64,000 nt of DNA from Mycobacterium sp. JS623 (GTDB taxonomy: Bacteria > Actinomycetota > Actinomycetes > Mycobacteriales > Mycobacteriaceae), in contig NC_019966.1 in assembly GCF_000328565.1 (NCBI RefSeq), positions 3,596,001 to 3,660,000 of the forward strand. The letters are read 5' to 3'. The stretch's first letter is position 1. The number at the start of each line of letters is the position of its first letter. A model generated the notes under the pieces. It ran no database searches. It was given only the letters and a program-made list of their open reading frames with translations, and was not told the origin of the DNA. The position numbers were made by a program, and so were the translations under genes. Of this stretch, positions 33,916 to 42,754 are shown one piece after another.

Positions 33916-34977
33916 GTGACTCCTGGCATTCCACGCACACCGGAAAATGTAACGCCGGCTTGGCTCGGATCGGTCCTTGGCGCCGAGGTCCGCTATGTCG
34001 GCGTCACGCCCATCGGCACCGGCCAGACCGGCGCGACGTATCGGGTGTCCGCGACATATGCGGCCGACGTTGACCTGCCGGACACATTCGCGGTCAAGCT
34101 GCCTGCCACCGACGATACGGTCCGCGAGCGCGTCGCACTCGGCTACCGCTCCGAGGTCGAGTTCTACACCGACGTCGCCGAGCACATGAGCGTCCCGGTG
34201 CCGGGGTGCTACTTCAGCGACATCAGCGACAGCGGAGCCGATTTCGTGCTGGTGCTCGCCGATATGGCGCCTGCCGTACAGGGCGATCAGATCGCTGGCT
34301 GCACACCGGAGGAAGCACAACTGGCGGTGGACGCCATCGCCGGGTTGCACGGCCCGAGTTGGTGCGATCCGACTTGGCTTGGGCTGGCGTCGATCTCGAT
34401 GCCGAAACCGGGCGACGAAGCAGCAGCGAAAGGCCTCGGCGATGTATCGGTGATGGCCGCCGACATCACCATCGAGAAGCTCGGTCCGCGCATGAGCACC
34501 GAGGATTGCGAAACCCTGCGCGCTGCGATGGGATTGGTGACGCCGTGGCTGTTGGCCGAGCCGGACCGGTTCTCGCTGATGCACGGTGACTACCGGCTCG
34601 ACAATCTGCTGTTCGACCCGGATCGCACGCGCATCACGGTGGTCGACTGGCAGACCATGGGGGTCGGCCTGCCGACGCGGGACCTGGCGTACTTCACCGC
34701 GACCAGCCTCGCACCCGAGATGCGAGCGGAGATCGAGCGGGACTTGGTTAGCCGGTATCACGACGCGCTGTCGGGGTACGGCGTGACGGGTTACGACGCC
34801 GAGACATGTTGGCGCGACTACCGTCTCGGCGTGGTGCAGGCGCCGTTGATCAGCGCGCTCGGCTTTGCGTTCGCGGCGTCCACCGAACGCGGCGACGAGA
34901 TGATGCTGACGATGTTCCACCGTGGCTGCCGGGCGATCCGCGAGCTGGAGACGTTGGAGCTGATCAACAGCTACTGA
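33916..34977 (+). CDS. Aminoglycoside-phosphotransferase-like kinase
   Basis: 353 residues with the APH/choline-kinase fold: VTPIGTGQTGATYRV (nucleotide loop), FAVKLPATD (ATP Lys), the catalytic loop MHGDYRLDNLLF and metal site VVDWQTMGVG. It resembles the kinase half of the fusion at 6.9-8.8 kb, including the YRLDN...VDWQT pattern and YHDAL. Such proteins in actinobacteria phosphorylate unidentified alcohols and are not proven antibiotic-resistance enzymes. It occupies the position where M. tuberculosis has Rv2067c-sigC, and overlaps the convergent cobK by 14 bases. Confidence 0.85.
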   Translation: MTPGIPRTPENVTPAWLGSVLGAEVRYVGVTPIGTGQTGATYRVSATYAADVDLPDTFAVKLPATDDTVRERVALGYRSEVEFYTDVAEHMSVPVPGCYFSDISDSGADFVLVLADMAPAVQGDQIAGCTPEEAQLAVDAIAGLHGPSWCDPTWLGLASISMPKPGDEAAAKGLGDVSVMAADITIEKLGPRMSTEDCETLRAAMGLVTPWLLAEPDRFSLMHGDYRLDNLLFDPDRTRITVVDWQTMGVGLPTRDLAYFTATSLAPEMRAEIERDLVSRYHDALSGYGVTGYDAETCWRDYRLGVVQAPLISALGFAFAASTERGDEMMLTMFHRGCRAIRELETLELINSY

Positions 34978-35686
34978 CCCAGTCGACGGCGTCGTCGACG
35001 GTGCTCACCGTCGTCACCCCCGCAGGCAACGGCGGACGGTCCACCATCACCACCGCGACACCGAGCGCCGAGGCCGCATCCAGTTTCGGTCGGGTCATTG
35101 CTCCCCCGCTGTTCTTGGTCACCAACGCATCAACGCGGTGCTCACGCAGCAGGGCGAGCTCGTCGTCATAGCGATACGGACCACGTGACAACACGAGTTG
35201 GTGACGACGGGGCAAGGCATCGGCATCCGGGGCGGTGACCGCACGGATCAGGAACCACGCGTCGACATCGACGAAGGCCGCCGTGCCGGACCGCCCCGTG
35301 GTCAGAAACACCCGCGAAAAGTGCTCGGTGGCAACAGTTTTTGCCGCATCTGCATCGGAGTGTACGACGATCGCATCACCGGGATCCCAGGGGGGCCGGG
35401 CCAGCACGAGATGCGGCAGGCCCACCGCGTCGCAGGCGGCCGCGGCGTTGGCAGTGATGGTGGCGGCATACGGATGCGTGGCGTCGACCACAACGTCGAC
35501 ACCGGTCTCGGACAACCACTGCCGCAGTCCCTCGACACCACCGAAGCCACCGATGCGCACCTCACCCACCGGCAGTGCGGGATCCGGGACCCGGCCTGCC
35601 AGCGAGCTGATCAGGTCGACGTCGGGATGCAGGCGCGCGGCAAGCGCGCGAGCCTCGGACGTGCCGCCGAGCAGCAGCACCCGCAT
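34964..35686 (-). CDS. cobK: Precorrin-6A reductase CobK
   Basis: 240 residues. The N-terminal Rossmann nucleotide loop is VLLLGGTSEARALAARL, followed by DVVVDATHPYAATITANA and FLTTGRSGTAAF, all typical of CobK/CbiJ. It reduces precorrin-6A to dihydroprecorrin-6 with NADPH. It is the last gene of a minus-strand operon SDR-cobL-cobM-cobK in which each neighbouring pair overlaps by one to four bases, implying coupled translation. The start shares one base with the cobM stop. Confidence 0.94.
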   Translation of the reverse strand: MRVLLLGGTSEARALAARLHPDVDLISSLAGRVPDPALPVGEVRIGGFGGVEGLRQWLSETGVDVVVDATHPYAATITANAAAACDAVGLPHLVLARPPWDPGDAIVVHSDADAAKTVATEHFSRVFLTTGRSGTAAFVDVDAWFLIRAVTAPDADALPRRHQLVLSRGPYRYDDELALLREHRVDALVTKNSGGAMTRPKLDAASALGVAVVMVDRPPLPAGVTTVSTVDDAVDWVSSC

Positions 35687-36441
35687 CAGTGTCGCCCTCG
35701 CCGCACCCGACTCGACGAGTAGAGGTAGCTATCCGAAAAGCCGTCGGCAGCAAGCACATCCCCAACCACGATGACCGCGGTGCGGGTGACGCCTGCCGCC
35801 TTCGTCTCGTCGGCGAGGTCGGCGAGCGTGCACCGCAAAACCGTCTCCTGCGGCCAGGAGGCGAATGCCACTACAGCGCACGGGGTTTTTGGCCGATACC
35901 CGCCCGCGAGCAGTTCCGGAACGATCGCGTCGATCTGAGCGGCGGCCAGATGCAGCACCAGCGTGGAGCCTGACGCCGAGAGCGTTCGCAGGTCCTCTCC
36001 CGGCGGCATCGCCGTCGACAGCGTCGCCACCCGCGTCAGCGTCACCGTCTGCGCGACGCCGGGCACCGTGAGTTCGCGGCCTAACACCGCAGCGGCGGCG
36101 GCAAACGCCGGTACGCCAGGGACGATTTCGTAATCGACGCCGAGCGCGTCGAGCCGACGGCATTGCTCGGCGAGCGCGCTGTAAATCGACGGATCGCCCG
36201 AATGCAGCCGCGCGACGTCGCGGCCCGCGGCGTGCGCATCGGCCAGTTCGGTGATGATCTGGTCGAGCGTCAGCGGGCCGGTGTCGATCACACGTGCGTC
36301 CGGCGGACACATCGCCAGCAGATCGTCGGGCATGATCGAGCCCGCGTAGAGGCAGACCGGGCAGCGACTCAGCAACCGCTGACCGCGCACGGTGATCAGA
36401 TCGGCTGCGCCGGGCCCGGCCCCGATGAAGTAGACGGTCAT
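35686..36441 (-). CDS. cobM: Precorrin-4 C11-methyltransferase CobM
   Basis: 251 residues. A tetrapyrrole methylase with VYFIGAGPGAADLITVRG at the N-terminus, the family tag YAGSIMP, RLHSGDPSIYSALAEQ (SAM site) and VPGVPAFAAAAA. It methylates precorrin-4 at C11. The ATG at 36441 is the correct start; the longer open frame is the CobL C-terminus in another frame. Overlaps with cobL (four bases) and cobK (one base) place it centrally in the operon. Confidence 0.95.
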   Translation of the reverse strand: MTVYFIGAGPGAADLITVRGQRLLSRCPVCLYAGSIMPDDLLAMCPPDARVIDTGPLTLDQIITELADAHAAGRDVARLHSGDPSIYSALAEQCRRLDALGVDYEIVPGVPAFAAAAAVLGRELTVPGVAQTVTLTRVATLSTAMPPGEDLRTLSASGSTLVLHLAAAQIDAIVPELLAGGYRPKTPCAVVAFASWPQETVLRCTLADLADETKAAGVTRTAVIVVGDVLAADGFSDSYLYSSSRVRRGRH

Positions 36442-37643
36442 GGCTTGGTCACCGACCACTGTGTTACGGGCAACGCGGGCCGCCAGCCGGTGAAGCCGCC
36501 GACCGGCTCGCCGCGGTAGTGCTGGAACCGCCGAAGCACGCCGCCCAAGCGGGAATACCATTGGGCGAGAATGGCTTCGGATTCTGCGGTGACGGCGTTG
36601 GCGACCAGCCGTCCGCCCGCCGGTAGTCGGTCGTAGCAGGCGTCGAGCAGCCCCGGTTGGGTCACACCACCGCCGATGAAGATCGCCGACGGCCGCGGCA
36701 ATTCGTCGACACCACGGTCGCTCAACACGGCTTCGTCAAATGCCGCAGGCGCCTCACCGCGTACGTCGACAACGACTCCGTGCCTCAAGCAATTCTCGGT
36801 GATGCGCTGCCGGCGATGCTCGTCGCGTTCGAATGCGACTGCTCGACAACCGCTCCCGCTGCGACACCATTCGATCGCGATGCTGCCCGACCCCGCGCCG
36901 ACGTCCCACAGCCGCTCGCCCTTCTGCGGTGCCAGCGCGGCGAGGGTGACCGCCCGCATCGATTGTTTGGTGATCTGGCCGTCGTGCGCATACGCATCGT
37001 CGGGCAGCACCGACAGCCGAGTGTCATCGGGCAGGTAGCGCACGGCAACCACGTTGAGGTCATCGACATCGTCGGGTGGACTTGCGGCCCACTGTCCGGC
37101 GGTCGCGTCGCGGCGGCGCTCGGTCGGTCCGCCGAGTTGCTCGAAAACCGTCAGTTGAGAGTCAGCGCGCCCGCCGTCGGTGAGCAACCGGGCCAACAAG
37201 CCCGGGCCATCGCCGTCGCGGCAGAGGACGATCGCGTGCCCGCTGGGCCGTACTGCCGCGGGCAGATCGGCTGTCATCAGGCTGATCACCTCGGTTTCCT
37301 GGACCGCCCAGCCGAGCCGCGCACATGCCAATGACACCGATGACACGTGCGGCAGCACCGTCACCTTGTCCGCGCCGAGGAGCCGGATCAGCAGGCGGCC
37401 GACTCCGTGCAGCATCGGGTCTCCGCTGGCGACAACATGTACATCGCCCTCGATGCTGCCGAGCGTCTCCACCATGCCGAGCATCGGCGATGACCACTGT
37501 CTGCGCTCCGCTGCGACGGTGTCGTCGAGCAGGTCGAGTTGGCGATGAGAGCCGTAAACGATTGTCGCCCTGCGCAATTCAGCGGCTGATGTCGGCGAAA
37601 GGCCCGCCATGCCGTCCGCGCCGATTCCAACGACCACGATCAC
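36438..37643 (-). CDS. cobL: Precorrin-6Y C5,15-methyltransferase (decarboxylating) CobL
   Basis: 401 residues. The N-terminal CbiE-like methylase (about 1-200) starts VIVVVGIGADGMAGLSP and has ASGDPMLHGVG. The C-terminal CbiT-like SAM methyltransferase (about 215-395) has LWDVGAGSGSIAIEWC and IFIGGGVTQPGLLD. Together they methylate C5 and C15 and decarboxylate the acetate side chain of dihydroprecorrin-6. I chose the GTG at 37643 because GGAGG lies seven bases upstream and it overlaps the SDR stop by four bases. A GTG six bases downstream is also possible. Confidence 0.95.
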   Translation of the reverse strand: MIVVVGIGADGMAGLSPTSAAELRRATIVYGSHRQLDLLDDTVAAERRQWSSPMLGMVETLGSIEGDVHVVASGDPMLHGVGRLLIRLLGADKVTVLPHVSSVSLACARLGWAVQETEVISLMTADLPAAVRPSGHAIVLCRDGDGPGLLARLLTDGGRADSQLTVFEQLGGPTERRRDATAGQWAASPPDDVDDLNVVAVRYLPDDTRLSVLPDDAYAHDGQITKQSMRAVTLAALAPQKGERLWDVGAGSGSIAIEWCRSGSGCRAVAFERDEHRRQRITENCLRHGVVVDVRGEAPAAFDEAVLSDRGVDELPRPSAIFIGGGVTQPGLLDACYDRLPAGGRLVANAVTAESEAILAQWYSRLGGVLRRFQHYRGEPVGGFTGWRPALPVTQWSVTKP

Positions 37644-38389
37644 CGGGGCATCCTCCGCCAGATGAATCGCGGCGTCATCCGGAACGCGAACGCGAGCAGC
37701 CCCAGAGGCGCGGGCACCCACACCGTGGACCGGCCCTTGCGCAACGCGTGTGCCGCCGCGGTCGCGACTTGGGCGGGTGTGCGGGAGAACGGCGCGGGAG
37801 TCATGCCCTCGGTCATCCGTCCAATCACAAACCCGGGCCGCACGACCAGTAGATGAACGCCCGTGCCGTGCAGGGCGTCGGCAAGGCCGCTGCAGAAGCC
37901 GTCGAGGCCGAGCTTCGCCGAGCCGTAGACATAGTTGGCGCGGCGCACGCGCGAACCCGCGATCGATGAGAACGCGACGATGCGGCCCGATCCCTGAGCC
38001 TGCATCGTGTTCGCAAGCACGGTCAGCAGGCTGACCTGGGCGAGGTAGTCGGTGTGCACGATCGCGGCCGCGTGCGCGGAATCCTTCTCCGCGCGCGCCT
38101 GGTCGCCGAGGATGCCGAACGCCAGCACCGCGGTGCCGAACGGCCCGAACTCAGCGACGATGGCTTCAACCAACGGCGCGTGTGACGCAAGGTCATCGGC
38201 ATCGAATTCCCGCACGTGCACCGCAGCGGCGCCGGCGGCCCGCACGGCCGCGACCTCGTCGTCGAGCTTGTCGGCGCGACGGGCCGCCAGCAACACGGTC
38301 GCGCCAGGTGCCAGCCGCAGGGCCAGCTCGAGCCCGATCTCGCTGCGGCCACCGAAAATCACGACCAGGCCGGCGTCCGTGTCCTTCAC
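37640..38389 (-). CDS. SDR family oxidoreductase, Rv2073c-like
   Basis: 249 residues from the GTG at 38389 (VKDTDAGLVVIFGGRSEIG). This matches the 249-residue Rv2073c as I recall it; starts further upstream would overlap the divergent Rv2074-like gene. It has a modified dinucleotide loop (FGGRSEIGLE), the SSIAGSRVRRANYVYGSAK catalytic Ser/Tyr/Lys signature and DprE2-like features (decaprenylphosphoryl-ketoribose-reductase subgroup, C-terminal FRMTPRFIWRRM). The substrate is unknown. It is the first gene of the cobL-cobM-cobK operon, although no SDR step is known in corrin synthesis. Confidence 0.88.
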   Translation of the reverse strand: MKDTDAGLVVIFGGRSEIGLELALRLAPGATVLLAARRADKLDDEVAAVRAAGAAAVHVREFDADDLASHAPLVEAIVAEFGPFGTAVLAFGILGDQARAEKDSAHAAAIVHTDYLAQVSLLTVLANTMQAQGSGRIVAFSSIAGSRVRRANYVYGSAKLGLDGFCSGLADALHGTGVHLLVVRPGFVIGRMTEGMTPAPFSRTPAQVATAAAHALRKGRSTVWVPAPLGLLAFAFRMTPRFIWRRMPR

Positions 38390-38424
38390 GGCCCTGATTA
38401 TGTCCTGCGCTACCGTGAGCCTTG

Positions 38425-38838
38425 ATGGCGAAGGCAACCACCCGGCTCACCAACGACGCGCTGGCGTTTCTCACCGAACGGCATTTGGCCATGTTGACGA
38501 CGCTGCGTTCGGACAATTCACCGCATGTCGTCGCGGTAGGTTTCACCTTCGATCCCAAGACCCACATCGCCAGGGTCATCACCACGGGCGGCTCCCAGAA
38601 GGCGGTGAATGCCCAGGAGCGCGGCGTCGCGGTGCTGAGCCAGGTCGACGGCGCGCGGTGGCTGTCACTGGAAGGCAAGTCGACCGTCAACACCGAGGCC
38701 GAGGCGGTGCGCGACGCTGAACTGCGCTACGCGCAGCGATATCGCACGCCGCGGGTCAACCCCAAGCGTGTGGTGATCGAGGTCCGCATCGAGCGGGTGC
38801 TCGGGTCGTCGGATCTGCTGGACCGCGCCGAGGATTAG
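38425..38838 (+). CDS. F420H2-dependent biliverdin reductase-like protein (Rv2074-like)
   Basis: 137 residues, matching Rv2074 closely in visible blocks: [20 protein letters not shown], then [19 protein letters not shown] and [11 protein letters not shown]. Rv2074 is a split-barrel FDOR enzyme that reduces biliverdin-IXalpha to bilirubin with F420H2; the same activity is likely here. I use ATG 38425; a TTG three bases upstream adds one residue. It is divergent from the SDR with a 35-base gap and overlaps the convergent pepE by four bases. Confidence 0.92.
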   Translation: MAKATTRLTNDALAFLTERHLAMLTTLRSDNSPHVVAVGFTFDPKTHIARVITTGGSQKAVNAQERGVAVLSQVDGARWLSLEGKSTVNTEAEAVRDAELRYAQRYRTPRVNPKRVVIEVRIERVLGSSDLLDRAED

Positions 38839-39962
38839 TCCGCGGGCACCACGACCAACTCGTGCGGGCGGTTGTTCATCGATAGCGCCCCGTCGGCGGT
38901 GACTACGACGATGTCCTCGATGCGGGCCCCCCATTGGCCAGGAAAGTAGATGCCGGGCTCCACGGAGAACGCCATGCCCGGCTCGAGCGGCAGGTCGTTG
39001 CCCGCGACGATGTAGGGCTCCTCGTGCACCGACAGCCCGATACCGTGGCCGGTGCGGTGGACGAACGCTTCCGCCAAGCCCTCGGCTGCGAGCACGTCGC
39101 GGGCGACGGCATCCACCTGTTCCGCGGTCACCCCTGGCCGCACGGCATCGACGGCCGCCTGCTGCGCGCGCTGCAGGACGGCGTAACGGCGGGCGACCTC
39201 TGGGTCGGGCTCGCCGATGCTGTAGGTGCGCGTGGAGTCGGAGTTGTAGCCCGGCTCATACGGACCGCCGATGTCCACGACAACGACGTCGCCGACCCGC
39301 AGTTCGCGGTCCGAGCACTCGTGGTGCGGGTCGGCGCCATGCGGGCCAGAGCCGACGATGATGAACGCCGCCTCCGAATGTCCTTCAGAAACAATGGCTT
39401 TGGCGATATCAGCGGCGACGTCGGCCTCGGTTCTGCCTGGCACCAGAAACTCCGGCACCCGGGCGTGCACCCGGTCGATCGCGGCACCGGCCTTGCGCAG
39501 CGCGTCGATCTCGGCGTCATCCTTGATCATCCTAAGTCGGCGCAACACGTCGGTCGCCAGCACCGGGACCACACCAAGCACGTCGGCCAACGGCAGAAGA
39601 TGCAGCGCGGGCATGGAATCGGTGACGGCGGTCGCGGCGGGCGCACCGCCTAACGCCTCGGCCACCAGTCGGTATGGGGCGTCGCCGTCCACCCAATCGC
39701 ACACGGCCAGACCGAGTTCGGTGACCGCGGATTCTTTGAGCGACGCCAGTTCCAGCCGCGGCACGACGACCATCGGGTCACCACTGGCCGGCAACACCAG
39801 CGCGGTCAGCCGCTCGAAGGTCTGGGCCCGCGCGCCGACCAAGTAGCGCAGGTCGTAACCGGGCGTGATGACCAGACCGGCCAGACCCGCATCGGCGGCG
39901 GCCGACGCAGCGGCACTAAGCCGTTGGGCGTAGACATCAGTGCTGAATCGACTGGCGCTCAT
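38835..39962 (-). CDS. pepE: M24-family Xaa-Pro dipeptidase PepE
   Basis: 375 residues, equal to M. tuberculosis PepE (Rv2089c). An N-terminal creatinase-like domain (about 1-140) precedes a pita-bread catalytic domain with metal ligands in [21 protein letters not shown] (two Asp), the His in [17 protein letters not shown], and Glu in [19 protein letters not shown]. It removes N-terminal residues before proline using Mn2+ or Co2+. No signal peptide. It is followed upstream on the same strand by a VOC-fold gene ten bases away, so the two may share a transcript. Confidence 0.95.
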   Translation of the reverse strand: MSASRFSTDVYAQRLSAAASAAADAGLAGLVITPGYDLRYLVGARAQTFERLTALVLPASGDPMVVVPRLELASLKESAVTELGLAVCDWVDGDAPYRLVAEALGGAPAATAVTDSMPALHLLPLADVLGVVPVLATDVLRRLRMIKDDAEIDALRKAGAAIDRVHARVPEFLVPGRTEADVAADIAKAIVSEGHSEAAFIIVGSGPHGADPHHECSDRELRVGDVVVVDIGGPYEPGYNSDSTRTYSIGEPDPEVARRYAVLQRAQQAAVDAVRPGVTAEQVDAVARDVLAAEGLAEAFVHRTGHGIGLSVHEEPYIVAGNDLPLEPGMAFSVEPGIYFPGQWGARIEDIVVVTADGALSMNNRPHELVVVPAD

Positions 39963-39972
39963 GCCATGAAGG

Positions 39973-40368
39973 CTAATCGCGGGCCGAATAGCTGGCGACC
40001 TCGACGAGATTCCCGTCGGGGTCGCGGCAGTAGTGCGAGATCATCGGGCCGAGTGCGCCGGTCTTCGGAACCGGGCCCGCGGTGATCGTGACGCCGCACC
40101 CGCGCAGGTGCTCGCCGATCTCATCCGGGGTGCGGTCGGCGATAAAGCACAGGTCCAGCGATCCGGGCGTGTCGACGGCTCCGGTCTCCCAGTTCGCCGC
40201 ACCGGTGGGGCGCACATTGATCTTCTGGTTTCCGAAGACCAGGGCTATCCGGTTGTCGCCAAAGACTTCTCGTCGCATTCCGAGCACGCGCACGTACCAG
40301 TCGGTAGTGGTGTCGACGTCGCTGCAGTTGAGCACGACATGGTCAATCCGATCAACAACAAAGGCCAT
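39973..40368 (-). CDS. VOC-superfamily (glyoxalase/bleomycin-resistance fold) protein
   Basis: 131 residues with two beta-alpha-beta-beta-beta modules: VVDRIDHVVLNCSDVDTTTDWYVRVLGM and a second ending HYCRDPDGNLVEVASY. Metal ligands of the fold fit His10 and the C-terminal Glu of LVEV. The closest recognisable group is the virulence-protein/glyoxalase-like VOC enzymes; the substrate is unknown. It is divergent from a MarR regulator with a palindrome in the 81-base gap and is probably regulated by it. Confidence 0.85.
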   Translation of the reverse strand: MAFVVDRIDHVVLNCSDVDTTTDWYVRVLGMRREVFGDNRIALVFGNQKINVRPTGAANWETGAVDTPGSLDLCFIADRTPDEIGEHLRGCGVTITAGPVPKTGALGPMISHYCRDPDGNLVEVASYSARD

Positions 40369-40420
40369 GCCTCAAGGTACTGCGGCCGGCATCCGCGTGA
40401 ACACATCGCAAATCTGTAAT

Positions 40421-40430
40421 GTCAATTGAC
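40421..40430. promoter_or_regulatory. Palindrome in the VOC/MarR divergent promoter, probable MarR operator
   Basis: GTCAATTGAC is a perfect 10-base palindrome inside a wider imperfect dyad (TAATGTCAA/TTGACGATA). It is 20 bases upstream of the MarR start and followed by a TATAGT -10-like element at 40433-40438. Location and size fit a MarR site controlling both genes. Confidence 0.6.
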
Positions 40431-40449
40431 GATATAGTAAGGTTTTCGC

Positions 40450-40998
40450 ATGAGTCCTGCCGAAAACGTTGATGCTCGCATCAACCTTGGCGTGCTGTTG
40501 CTGATTCCGTACCGACACATGGAGGAGCGGATCTTCAATGCCATTCAGGAGGCGGGTTTCAACGATTGGACGCTGGCCCAGGCAAAGGTATTTCAGCGCA
40601 TCGCTCCAGAGGGGTCGCGGCTCACCACTCTTGCGGCGCAATCCCAGATGACGAAGCAGAGTGCGGGTGTGTTGGTCGATGAGTTGGAGCGCTTGGGATA
40701 TGTCCGCCGCGTCCCGGACCCAACGGATAAGCGTGCCAGGCTGATCCAGATTCAAGACCGTGGACGGCGTGCGATTGAGGTCGGTCAAGTCGCTCACGAC
40801 TCGATCGTCGCCGAGTGGCGGCAATACCTGGGCACCCGCAACTTCAAGGTGCTGCTTGAGCTGCTGGAGCAGCTACGGGAAATCACCGACCCGTTTGCAG
40901 GAATTCGCGACCGGGACGAGCTCGTCGCAGCTGCCCAACGCGAGTTATCCACTCTCTTCGATCCCGCTCGCTCCATCCAAAGTGACCCCTTGGCATAG
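40450..40998 (+). CDS. MarR-family transcriptional regulator
   Basis: 182 residues. The winged helix-turn-helix spans about residues 38-110: LAQAKVFQRI...RLTTLAAQSQMTKQSAGVLVDELERLGYVRRVPDPTDKRARLIQI, with the basic DPTDKRAR wing typical of MarR. N- and C-terminal helices form the dimer interface. Effector unknown; phenolic or other small aromatic ligands are usual for the family. It is divergent from the VOC gene. A second dyad 19 bases past its stop could be another binding site. Confidence 0.9.
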   Translation: MSPAENVDARINLGVLLLIPYRHMEERIFNAIQEAGFNDWTLAQAKVFQRIAPEGSRLTTLAAQSQMTKQSAGVLVDELERLGYVRRVPDPTDKRARLIQIQDRGRRAIEVGQVAHDSIVAEWRQYLGTRNFKVLLELLEQLREITDPFAGIRDRDELVAAAQRELSTLFDPARSIQSDPLA

Positions 40999-41016
40999 TC
41001 AAGGTGTCTTACTAGT

Positions 41017-41037
41017 GTCGTCAGCTATACTGACGAC
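41017..41037. promoter_or_regulatory. Perfect inverted repeat downstream of the MarR gene
   Basis: GTCGTCAG-CTATA-CTGACGAC, an 8+8 stem with a five-base centre, lies 19 bases after the MarR stop. Without a U-tract it can be a terminator, or an operator for a promoter in the 210-base gap before the convergent SRPBCC gene. The GTC.TCAG half-site partly recalls the GTCAATTGAC palindrome upstream of the same gene. Confidence 0.5.
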
Positions 41038-41210
41038 TGTCCCTGGCGTCTCAATGCGCGTCGCTGTCCGAACTGCCCTGGCTGATAGTCGCCGGCCCAC
41101 GCTTCATCGGTGACGCTGCCACCGTCGGCGATGCGGTGCCCTGCTCGGCTGGTTCCAGCGCGGCACGCTCGGGTTCGGTGAAGACCGTCGCCTCCATCTA
41201 CCCATGGGTC

Positions 41211-41681
41211 CTACCGTCGTCGGGTCAGAGTTCTCGCGCGGCGGCGCAACACCGTGACAGGTCTTGCCGCGTATTCCTTTTCGATCGCACGCGCTCCTGC
41301 GCGGAAGAATTCACGCACGTTGTCGCTGACGCTCTTCTCGTCACCGTTGGTGACCGTGAACTGCGCCGTCCAAATCACGGTGCAGCGGTGGGGTCGGCCC
41401 TCGCGAATCCGCAGCTCGCCGCGAAAGTCGGTGATCGGCAACTCAGTGGACTCTGCGTCATACCGGTAGAGCCGTTGCGCGGCGTCGCGTTCGGTCAACC
41501 GCTCCACCCATCGCAACCCGTCGCGGGTCACCAACGTCCGCGTCGCACCCGGCTCCTCGCCCTCGCCCTCGGCCCCGGTGAGCATCGGATGCCAGCGCGC
41601 GATGCTCTGAAACGAACCGAGCTCGCGCCACATCGAATCTGCACTGCGGTGGACGTCGGCGAACACCTGCACCTGAGTCAT
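41211..41681 (-). CDS. SRPBCC (polyketide cyclase/START-like) family protein
   Basis: 156 residues with the helix-grip pattern: [33 protein letters not shown], then the strand region [21 protein letters not shown] and the C-terminal helix [16 protein letters not shown]. These proteins bind hydrophobic ligands in a deep cavity; no specific substrate is visible. The C-terminus is unusually Arg-rich ([11 protein letters not shown]). It is divergent from fenA with 51 bases between starts. A long open frame antisense to it, in frame with fenA, has no family similarity and is not a gene. Confidence 0.8.
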   Translation of the reverse strand: MTQVQVFADVHRSADSMWRELGSFQSIARWHPMLTGAEGEGEEPGATRTLVTRDGLRWVERLTERDAAQRLYRYDAESTELPITDFRGELRIREGRPHRCTVIWTAQFTVTNGDEKSVSDNVREFFRAGARAIEKEYAARPVTVLRRRARTLTRRR

Positions 41682-41732
41682 GCCAACGGATACCCGCAGA
41701 TCCCTTTCACAACCCCTGGCAGGATGGCCCGC

Positions 41733-42683
41733 ATGTCATTAGTGCTGCTCGACGGCGCCAGCATGTGGTTTCGCTCGTATTTCGGTGTGCCCTCATCGAT
41801 CAAGGCGCCTGACGGGCGACCCGTCAACGCGCTGCGCGGCTTTCTGGACGCGGTCGCGACGGTGATCACGCGCGAGCGGCCAACCCGCCTGGTGGTGTGC
41901 CGCGACGACGACTGGCGTCCACAGTGGCGCGTCGAGCTGATCCCGTCATACAAGGCGCACCGCGTGCTCGAGGAAAACCCCGATGGCCAGCCGGACATCG
42001 AAGAGGTGCCCGACGAGCTGACGCCGCAGGTGGACATGATCATGGAGATGCTCGACGCCTTCGGCATTCCAACGGCAGGAGCGCCGGCATGCGAGGCCGA
42101 CGATGTGCTCGGCACGCTGGCCTGCCGGGAGCGTCGCGACCCAGTTGTCGTGGTCAGCGGCGACCGCGATCTGCTGCAACTGGTGTGCGACGAGCCAGTC
42201 CAGGTGCGGGTGCTCTACCTCGGTCGCGGGCTGGCGAAAGCGACAAAATGGGGGCCTGTGGAAGTCGCCGAAACCTATGGTGTGCCCGTCGACCGCGCCG
42301 GACCCGCATATGCCGAGTTGGCGTTGCTGCGCGGCGATCCGTCCGACGGGCTACCCGGAGTCCCCGGTGTCGGCGAGAAGACGGCGGCAACGCTGTTGGC
42401 CCAACATGGGTCACTCGAGGCAATCCTGGCTGCCGCGCACGACCCCAAATCGAAGATGTCCAAGGCGTATCGGACAAAGCTGCTGGCGGCCACCGACTAC
42501 ATCGACGCCGCGGGACCGGTGGTGCGGGTGGCCACCGATGCCGACGTCAACTTCTCGACGCCATCCGACACCCTGCCGCTGGCAGCCGAACACCCACGCA
42601 AAGTGGTGAAACTCGCTGAGCAGTACGGGGTTACGTCATCGATCGGCAGGTTGCAGAAGGCGCTCGACGCGTTGCCCGGGTGA
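41733..42683 (+). CDS. fenA: 5'-3' exonuclease / flap endonuclease (FenA-like, Rv2090)
   Basis: 316 residues of the stand-alone Pol I 5'-nuclease-like family. It has [14 protein letters not shown] at the N-terminus, acidic metal ligands in [14 protein letters not shown] and [12 protein letters not shown], and the helix-hairpin-helix [20 protein letters not shown]. It incises 5' flaps during DNA repair; M. smegmatis FenA is the characterised relative. I chose ATG 41733 because AGGA lies nine bases upstream; ATG 41724 adds three residues. Annotating the whole open frame from 41136 would add about 200 non-homologous residues. Confidence 0.93.
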   Translation: MSLVLLDGASMWFRSYFGVPSSIKAPDGRPVNALRGFLDAVATVITRERPTRLVVCRDDDWRPQWRVELIPSYKAHRVLEENPDGQPDIEEVPDELTPQVDMIMEMLDAFGIPTAGAPACEADDVLGTLACRERRDPVVVVSGDRDLLQLVCDEPVQVRVLYLGRGLAKATKWGPVEVAETYGVPVDRAGPAYAELALLRGDPSDGLPGVPGVGEKTAATLLAQHGSLEAILAAAHDPKSKMSKAYRTKLLAATDYIDAAGPVVRVATDADVNFSTPSDTLPLAAEHPRKVVKLAEQYGVTSSIGRLQKALDALPG

Positions 42684-42706
42684 TTCGACTGCGTGGCGGC
42701 TACTTC

Positions 42707-42754
42707 GGGCCGACTCCGGGGCGACTGCTTGGGCCGACGCCGGGGCGGCTACTT
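42707..42754 (+). repeat. Two 24-base tandem repeats between fenA and the Rv2091c-like gene
   Basis: Units 42707-42730 and 42731-42754 match at 21 of 24 positions (GGGCCGACKCCGGGGCGRCT type), and a partial unit precedes them at about 42695. The array reaches into the last codons of the convergent gene. It is GC-rich and may form structures that stop transcription from either side. Confidence 0.7.

Noticed and set aside
40999..41210. Possible 48-codon minus-strand ORF ([15 protein letters not shown]...)
   Set aside because: No clear SD, no known family, and it ends in an unrelated AT-richer dyad region; evidence is insufficient.
41136..41732. In-frame 199-codon extension of fenA
   Set aside because: It is antisense to the SRPBCC gene, has no family similarity, and an AGGA-preceded ATG at 41733 begins the nuclease domain.
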